Of a stretch of 64,000 nucleotides of DNA, positions 1 to 8,320 are shown piece after piece; within the stretch, counting starts at the first letter, position 1; each line of letters opens with the position of its first letter. Origin of the DNA: Indioceanicola profundi (GTDB lineage: Bacteria > Pseudomonadota > Alphaproteobacteria > Azospirillales > Azospirillaceae); the NCBI RefSeq assembly GCF_003568845.1, contig NZ_CP030126.1:1515001-1579000 (forward strand), read 5' to 3'. The position numbers were made by a program, and so were the translations under genes. The notes below the pieces were generated by a model. That model searched no databases. It was not told where the DNA came from and saw only the letters and a program-made list of their open reading frames with translations.

Positions 1-1392
1 ACCGACCGCGAGCGGGAGATCGGGACCCTGGTCGAGACCGAGAAGGAATTCCGGGGCCACATCTTCGGCAATGGGCGCTTTGAAATCGACGACCGCTGGC
101 GTTGGGGTTTCGACGTCGCGCGGGTAACGGACGACACCCACCTGCTGCGCTACGACTACAGCGAGGACGATCTGCTGACCACGCGGCTTTTCGCCGAGCG
201 GTTCGAAGGACGTAGCTACGCCTCGATCAATGTCTACGACTTCCAGGATCTGCGCCCGAACAATCCGGAGGAGGAGCCCTTCGTCATCCCGCTCGCCGGC
301 TACAGCGCGTTGGGAGAGCCGGGAGAGACGCTCGGCGGGCGCTGGTCGCTGGACGCCAGCATGCTGTCCCTGATCCGCGACGGGGGGACAGATACCCGGC
401 GACTATCGGCGGAGGCGGGTTGGCGCCGGGACTTCGTGGCGCCTATCGGACTTGTTTCCACCCTGTCCGCCGGGGTTCGCAGCGACGCCTACTGGGTCAG
501 CGACTTCTCACCCACCGGAGAGGTCGAGTCCGGCAGCGACAGGACGGACATCCGCCTGTTTCCGCAGGCTCAACTGACCACCAGCCTCCCCCTGGCCCGC
601 CAGACCGGGCGGGTCCAGCAGTTGATCGAACCGATCGTCGCGCTGACCCTGGCGCCCGATGCCGACAACGACGGCGACCTGCCGAACGAGGACAGTCAGG
701 ACGTCGAGTTCGACCACACCAATCTGTTCCTGCCCTCCCGTTTCCCCGGCGTCGACCGCCTGGAAGGCGGGCAGCGCCTGACCTACGGCGTGCGTGCGGG
801 CCTGTTCGGATTCGGCGGCGGCAGCAGCACCCTGTTCCTTGGACAGAGCTACCGGCTTCAGCGCCAGAACGACTTCCCCGAAGGTTCGGGCCTGGAGAAC
901 AAGGTGTCGGACTGGGTGGGGCGGATCGAGCTGACGCCCTCCCCCTGGCTGGACCTTTCCTACAGCTTCCGCCTGGACAGCGAGACCTTCGCCCAGCGCC
1001 GACATGATGCCTTCGGCGTGTTCGGCCCGCCGGAGTTCCGCGTCAGCGGCAGCTATCTCTATCTGGACCGCATGACGCTGGAGAGCGGCACGGCCTCCCA
1101 GGACAGGGAGGAGCTGACCCTTGGCGTGAACTCCGCCTTCTCCCGCTACTGGTCCGCAGGCGTCAGCCATCGGCGCGATCTGGCCGAGGATGGAGGCCCC
1201 ATCTCCACCGGTCTGGTTCTCACCTATCAGGATGAGTGCCTGACCTTCCAGCTGATCGGGGAACGGGACTTCACTCGCCGGACCGGCATCGATACCGGCG
1301 ACCGGGTCTTCTTCCGCCTGACCTTGAAGAACCTCGGCGCCTTCCTCAGCCCGTCCCTGTCCGGCGACGTGTTCCAGCAGTCCGAGCAGTGA
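1..1392 (+). CDS. lptD: LPS-assembly protein LptD, C-terminal part (5' end outside window)
   Basis: The frame is open from base 1 to the stop at 1390-1392, so about 463 residues are visible and the N-terminus is missing. The sequence is a run of alternating amphipathic strands typical of an outer-membrane beta barrel, with LptD/OstA-type segments such as FRGHIFGNGRFEIDD, LLRYDYSEDDLLTTRLFAERF and PLARQTGRVQQLIEPIVAL. LptD with LptE inserts lipopolysaccharide into the outer leaflet of the outer membrane. The usual alphaproteobacterial follower surA is not next; an unrelated coiled-coil protein gene is. The family call is firm. The lost portion would hold the signal peptide, the periplasmic jellyroll and the first strands. 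Confidence 0.88.
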   Translation, partial: TDREREIGTLVETEKEFRGHIFGNGRFEIDDRWRWGFDVARVTDDTHLLRYDYSEDDLLTTRLFAERFEGRSYASINVYDFQDLRPNNPEEEPFVIPLAGYSALGEPGETLGGRWSLDASMLSLIRDGGTDTRRLSAEAGWRRDFVAPIGLVSTLSAGVRSDAYWVSDFSPTGEVESGSDRTDIRLFPQAQLTTSLPLARQTGRVQQLIEPIVALTLAPDADNDGDLPNEDSQDVEFDHTNLFLPSRFPGVDRLEGGQRLTYGVRAGLFGFGGGSSTLFLGQSYRLQRQNDFPEGSGLENKVSDWVGRIELTPSPWLDLSYSFRLDSETFAQRRHDAFGVFGPPEFRVSGSYLYLDRMTLESGTASQDREELTLGVNSAFSRYWSAGVSHRRDLAEDGGPISTGLVLTYQDECLTFQLIGERDFTRRTGIDTGDRVFFRLTLKNLGAFLSPSLSGDVFQQSEQ

Positions 1393-1533
1393 GGCTGGCC
1401 GGACGGGCTTTCGTTGGTCACACCCCGGCGTAGCAGAGCCCGTCTTGTGTTCGGACAGGTAGCCCGGTAGGGTCGGCCACTCCGCCCGGTCGCGCCGGGC
1501 GGCACTTCCTATGGATGATAGCAGCCTATCCGG

Positions 1534-2262
1534 ATGAGCTACGGGCTTTATGATTACGACCGCCGCCGCCGTCGCCGCTTCTGGGTGCGCGCGGCCAAGT
1601 TCCTGTTCGCCCTGGCCATCCTGGGAGGCCTCGCCACCTTTTCTTATCTGGTGGGGGTGGAGCAGCTGAAGGCCCGCGAAATCGCGCTCCAGGAGGAGAT
1701 TGCCACCCTCACCGCCGCCAAGGAGCAGGCGGAGCGGCGCGCCGCGCAATTGCAGCAGATTGCACAGACGGCGGAGATCAAGGCCAGCGAGCTGGAGGTG
1801 CGCTTCCAGCGGGAGGTGCCGACCGGAGAGCTGGCCAGATTGCAGGAGCTTCTGGCCCAGAAGCTGGCGGAAGGGGTGGATGCCAACCGCCTGGCCTTCA
1901 TCATCAGCCAGACCGGGACGGTCCGGAACTGCACGCATCCGGAAACCAAGCGATTCGTCCTGCCGACGCCGCTCTATCGCGGCGCCAACACCTCCGTCAC
2001 CTTCGCGAACGGCGCGGTCACCATCGGAGGCGAGGGCGCATCGGCCAGAAACGCCAACGGGGATGCCGAAGCCTGGTTCGATCCCCGCCAGCCGGTAACC
2101 CTGAAGTTCACCCAGATCGACGGCGACGTATCCGAAGCGACCGGAATGCTGCCGATCCAGCACTCCGTCGTGATCGGGGACAAGGAATACCGGTTCAATA
2201 TCGTCGAATCATCCGCCCGTTCGTTTGTGGAGATCAGCGGCGATACCTGCGCCTTTCCCTGA
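1534..2262 (+). CDS. Membrane-anchored coiled-coil protein of unknown function
   Basis: A 242-residue protein. It has a short arginine-rich cytoplasmic start (DRRRRRRFW), one membrane helix at about residues 21-41 (AKFLFALAILGGLATFSYLVG), then a Glu/Ala/Gln-rich coiled coil at about 45-115. The C-terminal domain is probably beta-rich and carries two cysteines (VRNCTHPETKRF and SGDTCAFP) that could form a periplasmic disulfide. The topology therefore looks like a bitopic inner-membrane protein with a periplasmic domain. It lies 141 bases after lptD in the same direction. I do not recognise the family. The ATG has only a weak ribosome site, but upstream in-frame starts are closed by stops. Confidence 0.7.
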   Translation: MSYGLYDYDRRRRRRFWVRAAKFLFALAILGGLATFSYLVGVEQLKAREIALQEEIATLTAAKEQAERRAAQLQQIAQTAEIKASELEVRFQREVPTGELARLQELLAQKLAEGVDANRLAFIISQTGTVRNCTHPETKRFVLPTPLYRGANTSVTFANGAVTIGGEGASARNANGDAEAWFDPRQPVTLKFTQIDGDVSEATGMLPIQHSVVIGDKEYRFNIVESSARSFVEISGDTCAFP

Positions 2263-2367
2263 CCGCTCCGAATTCGCAGGCGATCTCTACTCCGGCTTTT
2301 CGGCGTTGGACGTGGGAGCGTCCTGTTCACACCGCTGTTCTATCCATAGCGGATTGTGGAGCGGACG

Positions 2368-3561
2368 ATGGTCGAGGATGTCAATTGCCTGCGCGGTACT
2401 TGGACCGAGCCGAACGATATTTGGTTCGGCGTCGGCCGCATATCGGAGCTGAATCAGGCCGCCGCGTGTCTGGGCATGACGCGGCCGCTGGTCGTGACCG
2501 ACCCTGGTCTTGCCGGATCGTCGATCCTGCGGCAGGCGATGACTACCTGTCAGGCCCACGGGCTGAAGCTGTCCGTCTTCTCCGATATCAAGTCGAATCC
2601 GTCGCTTCAGCACGCCAGGGGTGCTGCGGGCGCCTACCGGCAGGGCGGCCATGACGGCATCATCGCCTTCGGCGGCGGCACCTCCATGGAGGTCGCGAAG
2701 GTGGCGGCGCTTCTCATCGGCGAGGAGCGGTCGCCCTGGGACTTCGAGGTCACCGTCATGCCCCGCTCCGGTCCCCTGCCCCATCCGGGGCCGCAACCCC
2801 TGCCCCCGCTCGTGGCCGTTCCGACGACGGCGGGCAGCGGAGCGGAAGCACGAGCTTATGCCGTCATCAAGGATCAGGAGGGGCGGCGTACCCGTAAGAA
2901 GGTTCTGCGGCATCCCGGAATGCTGCCCGGCGTGGCGATTATCGATCCGGCGCTGACGACGGACCTTCCGCCGATCCTCACCGCGGCGACCGGCATGAAC
3001 GCCCTTGCCCATAATCTCGAGGCCTATTGCACCAGCCCCTTCGATCCGGCCTGCCAGGGGATGGCGGCGGAGGGCGTGCGGCTGGTCCGCACCTATCTCA
3101 CCCGGTCATTCCGCAATGGCAGCGATCTGGTGTCCCGCGGGATGGTGATGGCGGCTGCGAGCCTGGGCGGGATGGTGTTCCGGCGCGGATTGGGTGCCGT
3201 CCAGGCACTGGCCGATCCTATCGCCGCCGCTCGCGACACTCATCACGGGCTGGCCGCGGCCGTTCTGACGCCCTATGTGCTGGCCCATAACCGCCCAGTG
3301 GTGGAGGAGCGGATCGTCCGCCTGTCCGCCTATGTCGGGCTGGAACCCGCCTTCGAGCCGTTCCTGGAATGCCTTCTGACCATGCGGGCGGAACTTGGCA
3401 TTCCGCATACGCTGCGCGGCCTTGGCATGGACGATGCCCGCATCGCGACAATGGTGGAGGAAGCAGCGGCGGACCCCTTCGCCGGCGACAATCCGCTGCC
3501 CCTCACCTGCGACGAGATCAAAGCCATCTACCGCCGTGCAATGGAAGGCGATCTCACCTGA
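2368..3561 (+). CDS. Iron-containing alcohol dehydrogenase-like protein with altered metal site
   Basis: The fold is clearly the Fe-ADH/dehydroquinate-synthase-like family: the NAD-binding segment AFGGGTSMEVAKVAAL, the loop VPTTAGSGAEA and the helical C-terminal half. In active Fe-ADHs the metal is held by Asp-His in a GMDAxxH motif, a His in VHAxxH and a His in PHG. Here these read GMNALAH (Asp to Asn), VQALAD (His to Gln, with the second catalytic-region His changed to Asp) and THHG (kept). Two of four metal ligands are therefore replaced and the protein may not be a normal dehydrogenase. ATG 2368 is preferred over the GTG at 2356 because GGAG lies at 2358-2361. It converges on the YdbL gene 10 bases away. 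Confidence 0.8.
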   Translation: MVEDVNCLRGTWTEPNDIWFGVGRISELNQAAACLGMTRPLVVTDPGLAGSSILRQAMTTCQAHGLKLSVFSDIKSNPSLQHARGAAGAYRQGGHDGIIAFGGGTSMEVAKVAALLIGEERSPWDFEVTVMPRSGPLPHPGPQPLPPLVAVPTTAGSGAEARAYAVIKDQEGRRTRKKVLRHPGMLPGVAIIDPALTTDLPPILTAATGMNALAHNLEAYCTSPFDPACQGMAAEGVRLVRTYLTRSFRNGSDLVSRGMVMAAASLGGMVFRRGLGAVQALADPIAAARDTHHGLAAAVLTPYVLAHNRPVVEERIVRLSAYVGLEPAFEPFLECLLTMRAELGIPHTLRGLGMDDARIATMVEEAAADPFAGDNPLPLTCDEIKAIYRRAMEGDLT

Positions 3562-3571
3562 CCTGCCGGAG

Positions 3572-3919
3572 TTACTTCTTCACCCAGCGCCCGGCGGCGT
3601 TCATCACGAATTGGCCGCTGGGAGTCGCCTGCACCAGGCGGTCCCCGGCGACGGCCTGAACCTGCGCCAGCTTCTGACCGGTGCGCTGCGCCACCTCCTG
3701 GTACTGGGCCTTCCGCTCGGCATTGATGCGCTCGACCATGGCCCGGACATCCGCCGGCACCTGATCCGCGACAAAGCCTACCAGCCCGTCCGGCCGCTCT
3801 CCCACCAGACCTTGGGATTTGGCGGCGGTAAGGTCCGCCTGGGCCATGGTGGGGCCGATTCCGGCGCCGAGCGTCATGGCGACCAGGGCCAGTATCGCGA
3901 AGATTCGCTTCATCATCAT
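3572..3919 (-). CDS. ydbL: YdbL family (DUF1318) periplasmic protein
   Basis: A 115-residue protein with a cleavable signal peptide (MMMKRIFAILALVAMTLG, predicted cut after TMAQA) and a DUF1318 body containing the typical KSQGLVGERPDGLVG and NAERKAQYQEVAQRTG segments. It ends in NAAGRWVKK. It is the last gene of a three-gene operon: its ATG overlaps the stop of the upstream ynbE-like gene by four bases, implying translational coupling. GGGAG six bases before the ATG supports the start. In enterobacteria ydbL accompanies ydbH and ynbE, which take part in lipid traffic between the membranes; YdbL is thought to assist that pair. Confidence 0.88.
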   Translation of the reverse strand: MMMKRIFAILALVAMTLGAGIGPTMAQADLTAAKSQGLVGERPDGLVGFVADQVPADVRAMVERINAERKAQYQEVAQRTGQKLAQVQAVAGDRLVQATPSGQFVMNAAGRWVKK

Positions 3920-4143
3920 TTCGTGCTCCCATCCGCGGGAATGCCGAACAGTTCGGGGTTGCGGGCGAAGACATCGTCCAGCTCGCGGTCGATCTTCACC
4001 CGAACCTCCTGTTCGATCCGGATGTTCATGTTGATCTCGATGGGCTTATCCGGCGCCTGCACCTTCACGGTGGGGGAGCAGGCTGCTACCGCCGCCAGCA
4101 TCAGCCCGAGGCCGGCCCCCTGTTGGAGTGTTCTCTGTTTCAT
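3916..4143 (-). CDS. ynbE: YnbE-like outer-membrane lipoprotein
   Basis: A 75-residue lipoprotein. The signal ends in a lipobox (AAVAAC, modified Cys at about residue 22), followed by SPTVKVQAPDKPIEINMNI, the conserved beta-strand region of the YnbE family. In E. coli YnbE forms stacked strands that join the C-terminal end of YdbH and complete a phospholipid-conducting bridge to the outer membrane. The gene overlaps ydbH by four bases and ydbL by four bases, so the three are one coupled operon. A single missed lipobox would hide such a small gene; here the lipobox is clear. Confidence 0.85.
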   Translation of the reverse strand: MKQRTLQQGAGLGLMLAAVAACSPTVKVQAPDKPIEINMNIRIEQEVRVKIDRELDDVFARNPELFGIPADGSTK

Positions 4144-6785
4144 TGGCCTGTGTTCCTGAACTGCTCGATCCTGGCTTTCACCGTTTCGGGAATGCGGTAA
4201 CTGGTTACCCCGCTCTGAAGGATGCTGGCCAGCGCGCCGCTGAGATTAAGGTTCAGGGCGACCGGATAGCCATCATAGAAATCCGGATTCGATCCCCGCA
4301 CCCGCAGCTTCACCTCCATCTCACCGCCCGCCGATCCGTCGATGATGATGCCGAGTTCGGTGTAGTGGAAGTTCTGGAGCACCTGCATGACGAGGCCTGT
4401 ACTGTCATTCTGGCCGGGGTCCAGGAAGGAAGGCGGATCGGCCGGATCGTAGCGGAGGGTTCCCGGCCCCGCCGCGTCCAGCCGGCCCTGCTCGAACCGG
4501 ACTCCATTCTTCTCCACTATCACCGGAATACGGCCGTTCAATGTCCCGGTTGCGGCAAGACCGTCGACGCCGGCCATGGATAGCACCTGGCCCAGTTCCA
4601 GCCCCTCGGCTTCGAGCGTGACGCTGCCGGTCATGGAGGAGAGATCGGCCGCGAAGGGTTGCGCCCGCACCGAGCCGCCGGCCCAGGCGAACTCAGCCTG
4701 TCCGACCCGTAGCGTCTCCGACTCCGGAACGGCGAAGCGCACCAGACCGTCGGAAAGCGGTATGCCCACATCCAGCAGCCCGATGGACAGTTCCTGCTCC
4801 GGCATGTGGAGCGGCTGGAGCTTGTCCGCCGTTACCACCGCGTTCAGGCCCTGGAGTACAAAGGACGGGCCGGTCAGGCTCACATCCTCCAGCAGCAACT
4901 CTGCCCGGCCAGGGGTAGAGCCCTTGCCCCACCCTGCCCGCGCCTTCAGCGCGACCGTGCCCTCCGCCTCCTCGGCATACTGTGCCAGAAGGGGCGAAAG
5001 CTCCGCCGGCTTGCGACCGCCCTGGCCAAAGCGAACGGGATAGAGCTGGATATCCGCCTGCCCCGTACCGGAGGAGATGTTGGCGGTGCCAAACGCCTCC
5101 AGGACGATGGAGCCGGACGCTGCGCTGGCATCCGTCTGGAAAGTCAGTATGCCCTGCGGATCACCACTCACCGTCGCATTCAGGGCGAAAGGAGCTACGG
5201 GCGCGGGATTGCCGGCAATTCGGACCGTTCCGGCAGAGACCTTCAGCGCCAGGGGCCTTTCCATCGCCGGCGCGTAGGTCGCAGCCGCCTCCAGCCCGCG
5301 CGCCGCGACGCCCCAGGGGGAAGCGTCCAGGCCGACATCCATGAGGCTGAGCGCAGCATGGACCAGCCCGTCGCTGCCCGTCACAATCTCAAGCGATTCC
5401 AGTTGCCCCCCGGCTGCGGCCTGACCGGCTTCCAGCCCGAAGGTACCTGCGCCGGCGATACGCCATCCCTGTTCCGCCGGCGAGGCAGTGACACGGAGCG
5501 GTCCCTCCGGCGGTGGGCGAAGGGACAGAAAGAGCGGGCTTGAGGCAAGTTCCGGCGGCAGCGCGGCCTTCATAGCGCCCGACGGCACCGCTTCCACTGT
5601 GAGGTCGCCGTCCGACTCGTAGAGCCAGCCCCCATCCCCAAGGCGTTCGACGCGGCCGGAGGCGGCAATGACGCCGTTGGAAGCCAGATCGGCCCATCCG
5701 GTCCGTTCCAGGCGTACCGCCACATCCATGGGCGGGACGGCGCTTGTAACCGGCGCATCGGCGACACGCAGGCTGAGGCTTCCCCTTCCGATAACCGGCA
5801 GGCCCGCCCCGGCAAGCCGCACCGCTTCCTCCAGCTTCTCCGCGATCAGATCGGCGGTGCCGCTGACCCGGAAATGCCCGCCCGGCTCACGGACCGCGAC
5901 TGCGGCTACCTGGGCGGAAATGTCCTGTCCGGGCCGTAGCAGCGCCTGAAGCTCATGCCGCTCCCCCTCGCCGAGCCAGCGAAAGCCGGCCTGCAAGGGC
6001 GTGCCGTCAGGCAGGGACGCGCCCGCAATCTCCAGCTCCGCCCGTCCCGCGGGTAGGCCTTCGCCGCTCCAGGCAACGCGGCCCTTACCGGAGACAGCGC
6101 CTGTCGTCCCTGTCTTCGTGGAGTCGGCAGGAGTGATGCCGAACGTCATTTGCAGACCGTCGGGTCCATAGCTCCCCGCCAGATCCGCTGCGCCCGAGAC
6201 CGGCCCCAGGATCAGACCCGCGGTGGCTTCGAATCCGAACCGGCCTGATTCAGGCTGCCGCACCACCGCGTCGACCGGCAGGGGGATGACGCCTGCCGGA
6301 GTCAGCAACTCCAGCCCGGCATCTTCCACCACGATCTCGCCGACGGGAACCTCCGGCATGCCCCCGTCGGCCTGGGGCTCCTCCGAACTCTCCATGGCGG
6401 TGGGACGCACGCCGCCGGCATCGGCCTGAAGCTCCAGCCTGATGCCGCTGAGCACCACCCGGTCCAAACGTCCGCCCCACAGCCCGGAGGGCGTGTAGTC
6501 CAGATGGACCCGCTCGATCCCCTGCCCCTCGGCCAGGACCACTGCAAGCTCGGCCGCTTCCAGGCCGATGCGCTTCAGCGTAATCTTCGCTGCCGGAAAC
6601 CCCGCGGCATGCAGCGCTTCCTCCGCCCGGGACTCGATGACGCCGGGAAGCCAATAGCGCACGCCCGCGGCGCCCGCTGCGGCAAGCGCGCCGAGGCCCA
6701 GCGCCCCTCCGACGATATACCCGACAGCCCTGCCGGCCATGGTCCCGGATGCCCCTCCTGATCCCCGTCCGATAGAGGCTAACAT
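4140..6785 (-). CDS. ydbH: YdbH-type AsmA-like intermembrane lipid transport protein
   Basis: An 881-residue protein with one N-terminal membrane helix (about residues 16-45, Gly/Ala-rich) and then a long repetitive beta-rich body, as in AsmA/TamB-like bridge proteins. The C-terminal part holds the YdbH/DicD family signature region around GTLNGRIPVIVEKNGVRFEQ and GPGTLRYDPADPPSF. YdbH, TamB and YhdP are partly redundant carriers of phospholipid from the inner to the outer membrane. The neighbours ynbE and ydbL, each overlapping by four bases, confirm the assignment. An internal ATG (about 6740) could be the true start, but GGGAGG upstream of 6785 also fits. Confidence 0.88.
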   Translation of the reverse strand: MLASIGRGSGGASGTMAGRAVGYIVGGALGLGALAAAGAAGVRYWLPGVIESRAEEALHAAGFPAAKITLKRIGLEAAELAVVLAEGQGIERVHLDYTPSGLWGGRLDRVVLSGIRLELQADAGGVRPTAMESSEEPQADGGMPEVPVGEIVVEDAGLELLTPAGVIPLPVDAVVRQPESGRFGFEATAGLILGPVSGAADLAGSYGPDGLQMTFGITPADSTKTGTTGAVSGKGRVAWSGEGLPAGRAELEIAGASLPDGTPLQAGFRWLGEGERHELQALLRPGQDISAQVAAVAVREPGGHFRVSGTADLIAEKLEEAVRLAGAGLPVIGRGSLSLRVADAPVTSAVPPMDVAVRLERTGWADLASNGVIAASGRVERLGDGGWLYESDGDLTVEAVPSGAMKAALPPELASSPLFLSLRPPPEGPLRVTASPAEQGWRIAGAGTFGLEAGQAAAGGQLESLEIVTGSDGLVHAALSLMDVGLDASPWGVAARGLEAAATYAPAMERPLALKVSAGTVRIAGNPAPVAPFALNATVSGDPQGILTFQTDASAASGSIVLEAFGTANISSGTGQADIQLYPVRFGQGGRKPAELSPLLAQYAEEAEGTVALKARAGWGKGSTPGRAELLLEDVSLTGPSFVLQGLNAVVTADKLQPLHMPEQELSIGLLDVGIPLSDGLVRFAVPESETLRVGQAEFAWAGGSVRAQPFAADLSSMTGSVTLEAEGLELGQVLSMAGVDGLAATGTLNGRIPVIVEKNGVRFEQGRLDAAGPGTLRYDPADPPSFLDPGQNDSTGLVMQVLQNFHYTELGIIIDGSAGGEMEVKLRVRGSNPDFYDGYPVALNLNLSGALASILQSGVTSYRIPETVKARIEQFRNTGQ

Positions 6786-6900
6786 GCCCCCATCCCTCCC
6801 GCCCGGTTCTAAGCTCCGGACAGGGCAATTTGGTGGCGGACTTCCGCCCGAGGCCGACTGCGGCTAAGGTCGCCTCAAACAATCCTGTGGGAGTGAAACG

Positions 6901-7461
6901 ATGCGCCGCCTTGCTGCCATCCTGACCCTGTTCGCCGCGCTGTTCATCGGCGTCCCCGCCCAGGCTGCGGACCTTGAGAATACGCTCTATCTCGAGCTTC
7001 CCACCGGCCGTGTGGTGATTGAAATGCGTCCCGATCTGGCCCCGAAGCATGTGGCCCGGATCAAGGAGCTGACCCGCCAGGGTTTCTATGACGGCGCGCC
7101 GTTCCATCGCGTGATCGAGGGCTTCATGGCCCAGACCGGCGATCCGACGGGCACCGGTGCCGGCGGGTCCGGCCAGACGCTGCCGCTGGAGGCGTCGGAG
7201 GAGAAGCATGTGCGGGGCGTTGTTTCCATGGCCCGCGCGGCCTCTCCCAACAGTGCCGACAGCCAGTTCTTCATCATGTATGGCCCGGCCCCGAGCCTGG
7301 ACCGGCTTTATACGGTCTGGGGAAAGGTCGTGTCGGGCATGGAGCATGTGGACGCGATCAAGAAGGGGGACGTTTCGGCCAATGGACTGGTTGAGGACCC
7401 GGACAGGATCGTTTCCATGCGCGTTGCCGCGGACGTGGATGGCAAGTCCGGAAAGAAGTGA
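6901..7461 (+). CDS. Exported cyclophilin-type peptidyl-prolyl isomerase
   Basis: A 186-residue protein with a signal peptide (MRRLAAILTLFAALFIG, cut after AQA) and a full cyclophilin domain. The active-site arginine and hydrophobic pocket are seen in FHRVIEGFMAQTGDPTGTG, and the conserved ADSQFFIM segment follows. It catalyses cis-trans isomerisation of proline peptide bonds and, given the signal peptide, acts in the periplasm. The gene is 107 bases upstream of a second, signal-less cyclophilin that shares most motifs, so the two look like a tandem duplication with split localisation. GTGGGAG just upstream of the ATG is the ribosome site. Confidence 0.93.
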   Translation: MRRLAAILTLFAALFIGVPAQAADLENTLYLELPTGRVVIEMRPDLAPKHVARIKELTRQGFYDGAPFHRVIEGFMAQTGDPTGTGAGGSGQTLPLEASEEKHVRGVVSMARAASPNSADSQFFIMYGPAPSLDRLYTVWGKVVSGMEHVDAIKKGDVSANGLVEDPDRIVSMRVAADVDGKSGKK

Positions 7462-7568
7462 CCGCACGTTCGCGGTAGGCAGGCCGGAAAGGTCCCGCTA
7501 AGGTCGGCGGCCCGTATCGCCGGACTTCAGCGGCGGCATCGACACGAAGGGATGGAAGGACAACCGAC

Positions 7569-8042
7569 ATGGACGCCGAGAACACGCTTTACCTCGACCT
7601 GGATCACGGCCGGGTCACCATCCAGCTACGCCCCGATCTGGCGCCCAACCATGTGGCCCGGATCAAGGAGCTGGCCCGCGAAGGCTTCTATGACGGCCTT
7701 GCCTTTCACAGGGTGATCGAGGGCTTCATGGCCCAGGGCGGCGATCCGAAGGGCGATGGCACCGGCGGCTCCGGCAAGAAGCTGAAGGCGGAGTTCAACG
7801 AAGCGCCGCATGTGCGCGGTACCTGCTCCATGGCCCGTGCGGCCAATCCGGACAGCGCCGACAGCCAGTTCTTCATCTGCTTCGGCGAGGCCCGCTTCCT
7901 GGACCGCCAGTACACCGTCTGGGGTCAGGTCACCGACGGCATGGAGCATGTGGACAAGATCAAGCGCGGCCGCGGCCAGAGCGGCACGGTCGATAACCCC
8001 GACCGCATCGTGAAGATGCAGGTGGCCGCCGACGCGGCCTGA
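7569..8042 (+). CDS. ppiB: Cytosolic cyclophilin peptidyl-prolyl isomerase
   Basis: A 157-residue cyclophilin without signal peptide, starting directly at the first strand (NTLYLDLDHGRVTIQL). The active-site region FHRVIEGFMAQGGDPKGDG and ADSQFFICF are intact. It corresponds to the cytosolic PpiB-type enzyme, which speeds proline isomerisation during folding. It closely resembles the upstream exported paralogue, with GGAAGGACAACCGAC as ribosome site region. A strong hairpin terminator follows at 8073-8108. Confidence 0.93.
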   Translation: MDAENTLYLDLDHGRVTIQLRPDLAPNHVARIKELAREGFYDGLAFHRVIEGFMAQGGDPKGDGTGGSGKKLKAEFNEAPHVRGTCSMARAANPDSADSQFFICFGEARFLDRQYTVWGQVTDGMEHVDKIKRGRGQSGTVDNPDRIVKMQVAADAA

Positions 8043-8072
8043 CGGCACATAGCCATCCGGCCGGTTCCGCAG

Positions 8073-8108
8073 ACCGCCGCGCCCCACCCCGGGGCGCGGC
8101 GGTTTCCG
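8073..8108 (+). terminator. Rho-independent terminator after ppiB
   Basis: A 13-bp perfect stem (ACCGCCGCGCCCC at 8073-8085 with its complement at 8091-8103), a five-base loop and then TTTCCGTTT. It closes the cyclophilin unit and insulates it from the flagellar operon. Confidence 0.8.
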
Positions 8109-8235
8109 TTTGGGCATGCCGCGCCCGGACCCTGGCGGCAAATGCTGCCGGGCAGTCGCTGCCCCCAGCGCCGCAGGATGGATGCAGCAGCCCTCCCGCC
8201 AAACCCAACCTACTGATTTTCCTAAGCTTCGGAAC

Positions 8236-8253
8236 TTGGCACGCCGCCTGCTT
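8236..8253 (+). promoter_or_regulatory. Sigma-54 (-24/-12) promoter for flgF operon
   Basis: TTGGCACGCCGCCTGCTT has GG at 8238-8239 and GC at 8250-8251, exactly ten bases between them, matching the sigma-54 consensus TGGCACG-N4-TTGC. It sits 68 bases upstream of flgF, the first gene of flgF-flgG-flgA-flgH. Middle or late flagellar genes in alphaproteobacteria are commonly sigma-54 dependent. Confidence 0.8.
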
Positions 8254-8320
8254 ATAGGAATGCCAAGACAATCGGCCGGCGCGTCCGACAACGACCGGCC
8301 CCGCGTTTCGAGGCACTGCG

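Noticed and set aside
508-2163. Long minus-strand open frame (551 codons) opposite lptD and the coiled-coil gene
   Set aside because: It is antisense to two frames with clear protein character; its product is a Gly/Gln/Leu-rich shadow typical of GC-rich DNA and has no ribosome site.
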